From positions 1-6,131 of the forward strand of contig CALYSH010000099.1 of NCBI GenBank assembly GCA_945485625.1: a stretch of DNA of 6,131 bases, written 5' to 3'. Below, piece after piece: positions 1 to 6,097 of the stretch. Under the pieces are notes generated by a model that was given only the letters and a program-made list of their open reading frames with translations, did not search any database and was not told where the DNA came from. The first letter of the stretch is position 1. Each line of letters opens with the position of its first letter. Source of the stretch: an uncultured Lachnospiraceae bacterium. Lineage in GTDB: Bacteria > Bacillota > Clostridia > Lachnospirales > Lachnospiraceae. The position numbers were made by a program, and so were the translations under genes.

Positions 1-951
1 AAAACGGAAGGTTGTAAATACAGAAGGACTTCTTTCATCCACCAGGGAATCAAAGGATAAAAAGCTTTGTGATTTTGTTAAACCCGGGGTGAAATCAAAA
101 AAGCGCAGATATTTTATTTTTTTCTCTCTTCCGGTATACCTTTTTTCCCGATAGACCATGGACAATTCCTCCTCATACCAGATCAGATGCTCCAGATAGA
201 TATCTGCATCCCCGTTCACATAACTGTATTCCCGAACGGTTCCGTCCTCGTTGAATACAGGCACCTTCCCCTCCACCAGAATCGTATTTTCTTCTACCTC
301 ATCACCGATTTTTACCTTTGGTACTCCGTTTCGGACAATCATCTTCACAATCTTCCCACTGTATTCGGATACCAGGTCCAGTCCCGGTTCTTCCGAATCC
401 TCCCTTGAATAGGAAGGCATCTCATTCTCCTTTACGTCTATCAAAAGTCTTGTGCCGGATATCCGGGCACACACCCAGGTAATCTGAGGAAAGCTTTTCC
501 GTATCTCCTTTTCCAATGTCTCCAAATCTACCTTTCTCTTAGCAGTGGAAATACGGACTCCTTTCTCCTCAAGGAAGGAATACATCACATCATCGGTTAT
601 CTGATGATTACCGCTTAATTCAATACTCCAGACATACATGGATGACACCACTGCAATGAAAACAGTCAACAGTAAACCAAACAGAAACACCTTTCTTTTT
701 CGAAGCTTGGGCAACAAAAAAGGCAGTCCCACCCTTTGGCGGATTACTACCTTTGTTCCTGTCTTACGCACAATTGGTCGCAGCTTGTAAAAGCTCTTCA
801 ACAGAATGCACATCTCATATGCGCCGTTCTCCCTGTGAATATTCCAAATCAATATTCCGTTATTACAGCACAGATTCATAAAACGTTCCGGAGAAAATCC
901 GGAAACATGTATCACCAGATATCCCTTCAGAAATTGCAGTAACGCTGTCAT
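1..951 (-). CDS. yqfD: Sporulation protein YqfD, 3' end beyond window
   Basis: My own translation of the minus strand from the ATG at 949-951 stays open for 317 codons to the window edge. Bacillus YqfD is about 400 residues, so the C-terminal fifth or so is missing. The N-terminus has the family look: GYLVIHVSG near residues 10-18, ERFMNLC at 22-28, and KTGTKVVIRQRVGLPF around 63-78. A basic stretch (KLRKRK, 82-87) precedes one hydrophobic helix at about 88-108, which predicts the N-terminus inside and a large C-terminal part outside. Residues about 113-177 resemble a POTRA domain, and about 195-232 resemble a barrel-sandwich segment. The start follows the yqfC stop by 25 nt and has GAGGT at 961-965, nine nt upstream. 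In B. subtilis the family is expressed in the mother cell under sigma-E and is needed for efficient sporulation; its biochemical role is unknown. The family call is confident, the domain reading is inference. Confidence 0.93.
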   Translation of the reverse strand, partial: MTALLQFLKGYLVIHVSGFSPERFMNLCCNNGILIWNIHRENGAYEMCILLKSFYKLRPIVRKTGTKVVIRQRVGLPFLLPKLRKRKVFLFGLLLTVFIAVVSSMYVWSIELSGNHQITDDVMYSFLEEKGVRISTAKRKVDLETLEKEIRKSFPQITWVCARISGTRLLIDVKENEMPSYSREDSEEPGLDLVSEYSGKIVKMIVRNGVPKVKIGDEVEENTILVEGKVPVFNEDGTVREYSYVNGDADIYLEHLIWYEEELSMVYREKRYTGREKKIKYLRFFDFTPGLTKSQSFLSFDSLVDERSPSVFTTFRF

Positions 952-976
952 ATTTCCTATACCTCACCAGAAGGAC

Positions 977-1258
977 TCAAAGATAATGAATGCTCTGTAT
1001 GTTTCCTTTCAGCTTCATGTCCTCATTGGTATAGTACTCAATGGTCAGTCTGCTTCCTTCAAAGCAAATCTGACAGGTCTTCGTCTGGAGCAGAACCCGT
1101 TTTTCCGTATATTCCAATATCCCCCTGTAATTTTCAATCCAGACTTCCTCGTTTCCGGTAAGTGTCACTCGTGCGACACCGTCTACCACATCCCTGGGAA
1201 GGCTGAGTTTATCAACCAGGATATCTTTTGTAGGGAGGTTATAATGTTTCTTCTTCAT
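977..1258 (-). CDS. yqfC: Sporulation protein YqfC (YabP/YqfC family)
   Basis: This is a 93-residue soluble protein with no signal peptide or membrane segment. It shows the YabP/YqfC pattern: LPRDVVDG near residues 20-27, then VTLTGNEEVWIENYRGI (31-47), and a C-terminal FEGSRLTI and LKGNIQSI. The alternating short hydrophobic stretches suggest an all-beta fold. The family is tied to sporulation and in Bacillus is controlled by mother-cell sigma-E; no enzymatic activity is known. It sits directly upstream of yqfD, the conserved partner. The ATG at 1256-1258 is 21 nt after the pdp stop and in the same frame as pdp. No Shine-Dalgarno sequence is visible in the 21 nt before it, which is unusual beside its neighbours. 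No other ATG, GTG or TTG start fits the N-terminus; the pdp stop TAA closes the frame upstream. Confidence 0.93.
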   Translation of the reverse strand: MKKKHYNLPTKDILVDKLSLPRDVVDGVARVTLTGNEEVWIENYRGILEYTEKRVLLQTKTCQICFEGSRLTIEYYTNEDMKLKGNIQSIHYL

Positions 1259-1264
1259 AGAATA

Positions 1265-1293
1265 ACTATATGAAATCAGTTAAGATATCATAC
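1265..1293 (-). promoter_or_regulatory. Possible sigma-E promoter for yqfC-yqfD
   Basis: The minus strand carries CATATAGT at 1265-1272, close to the sigma-E -10 consensus (CATACAAT-like). Fourteen nt upstream lies GTATGAT at 1287-1293, only a partial match to the -35 consensus (about four of seven positions). The -10 element ends six nt before the yqfC ATG, so a transcript would begin at or very near the start codon. Because yqfC and yqfD are sigma-E genes in Bacillus, a promoter is expected here, but the weak -35 keeps this tentative. Confidence 0.35.
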
Positions 1294-2584
1294 CTCGAAT
1301 CAGCGGTTTTCTCTCTACCGGCTTCTCTTGGAAAGAATATGCCTGAAGCATGCGTTGTCCCGCCGCCTGAAGCTTCTCCCTGTCATTTCCATAGAGAATC
1401 CCCAGAGGCTGTCCCTTCTCCACATAATCTCCTACCTTTTTCTGCAGCACAATTCCCACAGATAAATCGATTATGCTTTCCTTTGTCTCTCTGCCCCCGC
1501 CAAGAATCAGGGAACATACACCGATTTCGTCACAAACGATTCTGGAAATATAGCCGGACTCAGGCGCACAGACCGGAACCGACAATTCCGCAGCCGGAAG
1601 AAGTTCCGGATTGTATACGGCTTGCTCATCGCCCCCCTGGGCATGCACAAACTCAGCCAGCTTCTCCAGGGCTTTTCCGTTGGAGATGACCTCCCGAAGC
1701 ATACTTTCCGCTTCCTTTTCATCCTTTGCCTTACCGCCAAGCAGAAGCATCTGTGTACCAAGGGTCATGCAAAGCCCGGTAAAATCCTCCGGTCCCTGAC
1801 CCTTTAGGGTATCAATGGCCTCCTTCACCTCCAACGCATTTCCTACCGCGAACCCAAGGGGCTGGTCCATATCGGTAATCACTGCCACCGTTTTCCGACC
1901 GGCATTCTTCCCAATTTTCACCATTTCCTCCGCCAGCGCAAAGGAATCCTCCTCCGTCTTCATAAACGCTCCGCTTCCGGTTTTTACATCCAGCACAATG
2001 GCATCGGCACCTGCCGCCAGTTTCTTACTCATAATGGAGCTGGCAATCAGTGACATATTATCCACTGTAGCCGTTACATCACGCAGGGCATACAGCTTTT
2101 TATCCGCAGGTGCCAGGTCTGCAGTCTGCCCCATCACAGAAATACCGTGGGTATTCACATTCTCGATAAACTGCCCAATGGGTATTCCGGTGGAAAAGCC
2201 GGGAAAGCTCTCCAGCTTATCAATGGTTCCGCCGGTATGTCCCAGCCCGCGTCCGCTCATTTTCGCCACAGGAACACCGCATGCAGCTACCATGGGAGCC
2301 AGTGCCAGTGTGGTCTTATCTCCCACGCCTCCGGTACTGTGCTTATCCACCTTAACGCCTGAGATACCGGACAGATCCAGCATATCCCCGCTTTCCGCCA
2401 TGACCATGGTCAGCGCAAGGGTCTCCCGTTCCGTCATCTTTTGAAAGTAAATAGCCATCATCAGGGCGGAAACCTGATAATCCGGAATCTGACCATTGGT
2501 GTAATTTTCTATGAAGAAACGGATTTCCTCTTCATTTAGCTCCCCGCCGTTTCGTTTTTTTACAATCAGATCATACATTCTCAT
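1280..2584 (-). CDS. pdp: Pyrimidine-nucleoside phosphorylase
   Basis: This 434-residue cytoplasmic enzyme splits uridine, deoxyuridine or thymidine with phosphate to give the base and (deoxy)ribose 1-phosphate, in pyrimidine salvage. Length matches Bacillus Pdp (about 433). KVDKHSTGGVGDKT at 78-91 holds the phosphate-site K81 and S83 and the active-site H82. The family signature SGRGLGHTGGTIDKLES is at 110-126. Base-binding R168, S183 and K187 are all in place. K108, just before the signature, is the residue found in broad-specificity pyrimidine-nucleoside phosphorylases where E. coli thymidine phosphorylase DeoA has a methionine, so I prefer Pdp over DeoA. The C-terminal domain (about 340-434) is the usual barrel-like PYNP domain. 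The start at 2582-2584 is chosen over the Met two codons later because GGAGG at 2593-2597 is eight nt away. yqfC follows 21 nt after the stop. The gene is intact. Confidence 0.96.
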   Translation of the reverse strand: MRMYDLIVKKRNGGELNEEEIRFFIENYTNGQIPDYQVSALMMAIYFQKMTERETLALTMVMAESGDMLDLSGISGVKVDKHSTGGVGDKTTLALAPMVAACGVPVAKMSGRGLGHTGGTIDKLESFPGFSTGIPIGQFIENVNTHGISVMGQTADLAPADKKLYALRDVTATVDNMSLIASSIMSKKLAAGADAIVLDVKTGSGAFMKTEEDSFALAEEMVKIGKNAGRKTVAVITDMDQPLGFAVGNALEVKEAIDTLKGQGPEDFTGLCMTLGTQMLLLGGKAKDEKEAESMLREVISNGKALEKLAEFVHAQGGDEQAVYNPELLPAAELSVPVCAPESGYISRIVCDEIGVCSLILGGGRETKESIIDLSVGIVLQKKVGDYVEKGQPLGILYGNDREKLQAAGQRMLQAYSFQEKPVERKPLIRGMIS

Positions 2585-2592
2585 GGTTCATT

Positions 2593-2597
2593 CCTCC
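2593..2597 (-). promoter_or_regulatory. Ribosome binding site of pdp
   Basis: GGAGG on the minus strand lies eight nt before the ATG at 2582-2584. It would be 14 nt from the second in-frame ATG (codon 3), so it decides in favour of the first start. Confidence 0.85.
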
Positions 2598-2647
2598 ATT
2601 TTCGGATATCTTTTCAAAAACCGTTTCTATGCAGCCTTCCATTTGCT

Positions 2648-2676
2648 CATGTATTTATTTTGATAGCCTATCCCAA
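2648..2676 (-). promoter_or_regulatory. Candidate promoter upstream of pdp
   Basis: On the minus strand TTGGGA (2671-2676) is separated by 17 nt from TACATG (2648-2653), a weak sigma-A-like arrangement about 60 nt before the pdp start. A second possible -10, TATTAT at 2676-2681, has no matching -35 at normal spacing. The spacer and the last base of the candidate -35 overlap an 11-bp palindrome. The 155-nt AT-rich gap is the longest between genes here, so a promoter in it is likely, but the exact elements are uncertain. Confidence 0.3.
2662..2672. repeat. 11-bp palindrome in pdp upstream gap
   Basis: GATAGCCTATC reads as its own reverse complement apart from the centre base (two 5-bp arms). 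It lies within the spacer and edge of the candidate -35 element before pdp, a position where a repressor could act. A palindrome this short can arise by chance, so an operator role is only a possibility. Confidence 0.3.
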
Positions 2677-2707
2677 TAATACTTTTTTTCATTCAGGTTT
2701 AGCACAA

Positions 2708-2730
2708 ATGTCTATAGATTTTTCAGACAT
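2708..2730. repeat. Inverted repeat after the serine hydrolase gene
   Basis: ATGTCT (2708-2713) and AGACAT (2725-2730) form 6-bp arms around an 11-nt loop, with a perfect 8-bp palindrome TCTATAGA at 2711-2718 overlapping one arm. It begins 10 nt after the hydrolase stop on the minus strand. The stem is AT-rich, the loop long, and no proper T-run follows, so it is at best a poor terminator and may be a protein-binding site or chance. Confidence 0.25.
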
Positions 2731-2739
2731 GGAATCGTT

Positions 2740-3864
2740 CTACGAGAACAACAACTCTCTCAGCGAAGGATGGACCTCCCCGTATGCAGTTCCGCAGCCT
2801 CTTACGTGCATGGTATAGACCAGGGAACGTTTCGTGGCGGTATCCATGATTAACAGGCTGCCTGCGGCGCCGTCCCAGCCAAATATACCGGCAGGAGCTT
2901 TTGAATGAAGCAGCTCGGGCTCCATCAGGACCTGCACGCCGCAGCCATAGCCATAGCCCAGACGTCCCATCTTCTGAATAATCTCCTGATGTGTCACATC
3001 ATTCAGTAAATCCTGTTTCATCAGCTCGATGGATTCCGGCTGCAGGATTCGCACTCCTTCTTTTGAAATACCACCGCAGGCCATTGCATCCCCGAATACG
3101 GCATAATCCTCTGTAGTACTTACCAGTCCTGCTCCTCCGCTTTCATAGCTTTCCGACAGCTGATAGCAGCAGGAGGAATCCATGGGAACAGTCTGCCCCT
3201 TTTCATCCCAGGTAAACTGCTTCACCAAATTGGGAATATGGTCATTCATGGGCTTTGCAAAAAAGGTATTCTTCATCTGAAGGGGCTCCCAGATATTTTC
3301 TTTTAAGTATTCACCGAAGGACTTTCCGGTAATCACTTCAATAATTGCTGCCATAACATCATGGCTTAAGCTGTACTCATAATGCTCACCGGGTTGAAAC
3401 TTCAGGGGAGATTCCACAAAAGCATCCACCAGCTCTCTTGTGGTTGCTTTTGCCCCCTTTTCCTTTAAAACACGCAGAATTCCGGGACGGCTCAAATCAT
3501 AATCCAAGCCGGACTGCATGGACACCAGATGCTTTATCTTCATGGGAATGGCACAGGGCTTCACTCCCGCAGGCGTTTCCACCATCAGCTCCTTATATGC
3601 AGGCAGATACTGTGCCACCTCATCCTCCAGGGAAAGTAAGCCTCTCTCCACCAGCTGCATCACACATGCCATGGTCTGCACCTTGGTCATAGAGAACATC
3701 AGGTACTTTTCATTTCCCTGAATGTCCTTCGTTCCATCGGCATCCACATGACCTGCCATATGGCGGTACAAAGGTTTATGGTTCTCATAAATCATACAAT
3801 CCACGGAAGGAATTCCTTTTCCCGGCAAGGAATCCAGATACTCTGTAATCTTTTCAAAATTCAT
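2740..3864 (-). CDS. Serine hydrolase, beta-lactamase-like superfamily (family VIII esterase type)
   Basis: This 374-residue protein belongs to the beta-lactamase/penicillin-binding-protein-like serine hydrolases. The nucleophile motif SxxK is SMTK at 58-61 (S58, K61). The second motif, around FQPGEHYEYSLSHD (156-169), gives catalytic Y164 in a YSL context rather than YxN. Near the C-terminus FGWDGAAGS (328-336) supplies W-D-G where beta-lactamases have KTG or HxG. YSL with WxG is the pattern of family VIII carboxylesterases and of LovD-like acyltransferases, so an esterase or transacylase of unknown substrate is more likely than a beta-lactamase. There is no signal peptide or membrane helix, so it should be cytoplasmic. 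The start has GAGGT at 3871-3875, six nt upstream. It lies 65 nt after nth on the same strand with no clear terminator between, so co-transcription is possible. The fold and family are confident; the substrate is unknown. Confidence 0.88.
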   Translation of the reverse strand: MNFEKITEYLDSLPGKGIPSVDCMIYENHKPLYRHMAGHVDADGTKDIQGNEKYLMFSMTKVQTMACVMQLVERGLLSLEDEVAQYLPAYKELMVETPAGVKPCAIPMKIKHLVSMQSGLDYDLSRPGILRVLKEKGAKATTRELVDAFVESPLKFQPGEHYEYSLSHDVMAAIIEVITGKSFGEYLKENIWEPLQMKNTFFAKPMNDHIPNLVKQFTWDEKGQTVPMDSSCCYQLSESYESGGAGLVSTTEDYAVFGDAMACGGISKEGVRILQPESIELMKQDLLNDVTHQEIIQKMGRLGYGYGCGVQVLMEPELLHSKAPAGIFGWDGAAGSLLIMDTATKRSLVYTMHVRGCGTAYGEVHPSLRELLFS

Positions 3865-3929
3865 TTTGTCACCTCATCGTCTTTCTATACTGAGTCACGA
3901 TGTTTTCATGCACGTTGCTGATCCTTCAA

Positions 3930-4595
3930 TTAATTTAGCAAACGACTTTTCTTTTTTTGAGAAATGCCAGCCTCTTTACAAATATCCTTCAGACAGCAGC
4001 GGTCGCAATAGGGCTTGGTTCGAGCCGTACAAACCTCTCTTCCGTGAACCACCAGCCGATGGCAGAGGTCACTGCCCTCCTCCGGAGGAACAATCTTCCA
4101 CAGAGCTTTTTCCACTTTTGCCGGCTCCTTCATGCCATCCACCAGACCAATCCGATTGGCCAGCCGGATGCAATGGGTATCCGTCACAATGGCAGGCTTT
4201 CCAAAGACATCCCCCATAATCAGGTTTGCACTCTTTCGACCCACACCCGGAAGCTTTAACAACGCATCAAAATCATCCGGTACCTTCCCACCATATTCGT
4301 CACGGAGCATTTTCATGCAAAGACTGATATCCCTTGCCTTGGTATGTCCCAAACCACAGGGATGAACGATCCGTTCAATATCCTCCACATCCGCATCTGC
4401 CAATGCTTCCACAGTAGGATATTTTTCAAACAGACCTGCCACTACCACATTCACTCTTGCATCCGTACATTGTGCTGCAAGCCGTACGCTGACCAAAAGC
4501 TTCCAGGCCTGGTCATAATCCAGACTGCAGGCTGCATCCGGATACTCCCTCTTCAAACGTTCGATGACCTCTAAGGCCAGTTGTTTTTTTGTCAT
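3930..4595 (-). CDS. nth: Endonuclease III (DNA glycosylase/AP lyase)
   Basis: This 221-residue base-excision repair enzyme removes oxidised pyrimidines from DNA and cuts the abasic site. The helix-hairpin-helix is LPGVGRKSA at 115-123 with catalytic K121, followed by VTDTH with catalytic D139. The N-terminal AAQCTD (40-45) matches the family LSAQxTD block. A C-terminal [4Fe-4S] loop has C189, C197, C200 and C206; the first gap is seven residues, whereas E. coli Nth and MutY have six. MutY is excluded because length and motifs fit Nth and the extra C-terminal domain is absent. The frame extends 17 codons upstream to 4646, but I start at 4595: that ATG overlaps the glpK stop as ATGA and has GGAGG at 4603-4607, seven nt away. 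The overlap implies translational coupling to glpK. A basic tail (KKKSR) ends the protein. Confidence 0.95.
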   Translation of the reverse strand: MTKKQLALEVIERLKREYPDAACSLDYDQAWKLLVSVRLAAQCTDARVNVVVAGLFEKYPTVEALADADVEDIERIVHPCGLGHTKARDISLCMKMLRDEYGGKVPDDFDALLKLPGVGRKSANLIMGDVFGKPAIVTDTHCIRLANRIGLVDGMKEPAKVEKALWKIVPPEEGSDLCHRLVVHGREVCTARTKPYCDRCCLKDICKEAGISQKKKSRLLN

Positions 4596-6097
4596 AATGT
4601 TTCCTCCAGAGCCCACATTCTGGCATATCTTACCGCACGATTCCATTCCTTCATCAGATGATTTCTGGTCTCCTCCGGCATCTGAGAATGAAAGGATTTC
4701 CCAAGCGCCCAGTTCCCTTTGATTTCCTCTTTATCCTTCCAATAGCCGGTAGCAAGGCCTGCAAGGTAGGCAGCTCCCAGAGCGGTTGTTTCGATACAGC
4801 TGGGACGTTTCACCAAGGTATCCACAATATCCGCCTGAAACTGCATCAGGAAATTATTTGCACTGGCCCCACCGTCCACATTCAGGCTCCTTATTTTCAT
4901 ACCGCTGTCCCGCTCCATGGCGCGAAGCACATCTGCAGTCTGATACGCAATGGATTCCAGGGTCGCCCGGACAAAATGCTCCTTTTTACAACCTCTGGTA
5001 ATTCCAAACACAGTTCCTCTGGCATATTGATCCCAGTAAGGTGCCCCCAACCCGGTAAAAGCCGGCACAATGTAGACCCCTGCAGTATCCTGCACTCTGC
5101 CTGCATATTCCTCCGACTTGCCTGCATCCGGAATCATCCGCATGCCATCCCGAAGCCATTGAATAGCCGCGCCGGCTACAAACACACTTCCCTCCAGGGC
5201 ATACTCCACCTCATCCCCCACACCGGCAGCAATGGTGGTCAGCAGGCCATGGTCGGATGTAACAGCGGTCTTCCCAGTGTTCATGAGGAGAAAACAACCG
5301 GTGCCGTATGTATTCTTTACTTCTCCCTGTTCAAAACAGCACTGGCCAAACAATGCTGCCTGCTGGTCTCCCGCAGCTCCTGCAATGGGGATACTGCCGC
5401 CCAGCACCCCTGGGTCTGTCTTCCCATATATACAGCTGGAGGGTGCCACCTTCGGTAGAATACAGGCCGGAATTCCAAAATACTTCAGGAGTTTACGATC
5501 CCACCGTAAGGTATGAATATTAAAAAGCATCGTACGGGATGCATTGGTGTAATCCGTTACATGCACCCGCCCCCTGGTCAAATTCCAGATTAACCAGGTA
5601 TCCACCGTTCCAAAAAGGATATCGCCTGCCTCAGCCCGCTCCCGGACACCGGGCACATGCTCCAAAATCCATGCAATCTTTGATGCACTGAAATAGGCAT
5701 CCGGAACCAGGCCGGTTTTCTGTTGTATGATATCAGCAAATTCATCTGCCTTCAGCTTATCCATCTGTTCCGACGTTCTGCGGCACTGCCAGACAATGGC
5801 ATTGTAAACCGGCTCCCCGGTATTTTTATCCCAAAGGATGGTGGTTTCTCTCTGGTTCGTAATACCAATTCCCTGAATCTGGTCTGCGCTGATACCAAGA
5901 AAGGCCATGGCCTCTGTGGCAACCGCTAACTGGGAAGACCAGATCTCTTTGGGATTATGCTCCACCCATCCGGGTTTCGGATAAATCTGTGCGAATTCCT
6001 TCTGTGCCATGGAACGAATGGTTCCTGACTTGTCAAAAATGATACAACGGGAGCTGGTTGTCCCCTGATCCAATGCCATCATATACGTTTCTTTCAT
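4592..6097 (-). CDS. glpK: Glycerol kinase
   Basis: This 501-residue FGGY-family kinase phosphorylates glycerol with ATP to sn-glycerol 3-phosphate in the cytoplasm; length equals the family norm. The N-terminal phosphate motif is ALDQGTTSSR (8-17). Glycerol contacts are present: R83 and E84 in ITNQRETT, W103 in VWQCRRT, Y135 in DAYFS. The catalytic base is D244 in AGDQQAALFGQ, and the C-terminal nucleotide site includes NVDGGASANNFL (406-417). The loop before the catalytic block (about 215-238) has no histidine, so the HPr-phosphorylated site of Enterococcus and Bacillus GlpK (YHFYG type) is missing. The first Met is preferred because it aligns with other GlpK N-termini; Met6 and Met7 have no better ribosome site. 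The best-looking AAAGGG is 13 nt away, so translation may depend on the ATGA overlap with an upstream frame. No glycerol facilitator or dehydrogenase gene is in view. Confidence 0.97.
   Translation of the reverse strand: MKETYMMALDQGTTSSRCIIFDKSGTIRSMAQKEFAQIYPKPGWVEHNPKEIWSSQLAVATEAMAFLGISADQIQGIGITNQRETTILWDKNTGEPVYNAIVWQCRRTSEQMDKLKADEFADIIQQKTGLVPDAYFSASKIAWILEHVPGVRERAEAGDILFGTVDTWLIWNLTRGRVHVTDYTNASRTMLFNIHTLRWDRKLLKYFGIPACILPKVAPSSCIYGKTDPGVLGGSIPIAGAAGDQQAALFGQCCFEQGEVKNTYGTGCFLLMNTGKTAVTSDHGLLTTIAAGVGDEVEYALEGSVFVAGAAIQWLRDGMRMIPDAGKSEEYAGRVQDTAGVYIVPAFTGLGAPYWDQYARGTVFGITRGCKKEHFVRATLESIAYQTADVLRAMERDSGMKIRSLNVDGGASANNFLMQFQADIVDTLVKRPSCIETTALGAAYLAGLATGYWKDKEEIKGNWALGKSFHSQMPEETRNHLMKEWNRAVRYARMWALEETL
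4603..4607 (-). promoter_or_regulatory. Ribosome binding site of nth inside glpK
   Basis: GGAGG on the minus strand, seven nt before the ATG at 4593-4595, lies within the last codons of glpK. It fixes the nth start against a longer frame beginning at 4646. Confidence 0.85.

Noticed and set aside
986..1273. A 95-codon plus-strand frame covering the yqfC region
   Set aside because: It mirrors yqfC almost end to end, whereas the minus-strand product matches a known family and sits next to its usual partner yqfD.
1815..2444. A 209-codon open frame on the plus strand
   Set aside because: It is antisense to the intact pdp gene. Its serine- and proline-rich composition is what the complement of this GC-moderate gene would give, and no family is recognisable.
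3865..3929. Terminator or promoter between nth and the serine hydrolase
   Set aside because: Only a 5-bp stem (ATCGT/ACGAT) with a 16-nt loop was found, with no T-run. A TATAGA element has a -35 partner with only two matching bases. Neither is strong enough to call.
4584..4590. Seven-A run just after the nth start codon as a slippage or phase-variation site
   Set aside because: The run encodes two lysines in an otherwise intact gene. Runs of this length are common in AT-rich starts and nothing else points to phase variation.
4596..4646. Longer N-terminus for endonuclease III starting at 4646
   Set aside because: The 17 extra residues are not like any Nth N-terminus, would overlap glpK by 55 bases, and the internal ATG at 4595 has a perfect GGAGG.
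4658..5458. A 266-codon open frame on the plus strand
   Set aside because: It lies wholly antisense to glpK, which has complete family motifs. The translated protein has no recognisable domain and no convincing ribosome site, so it is a shadow of glpK codon use.
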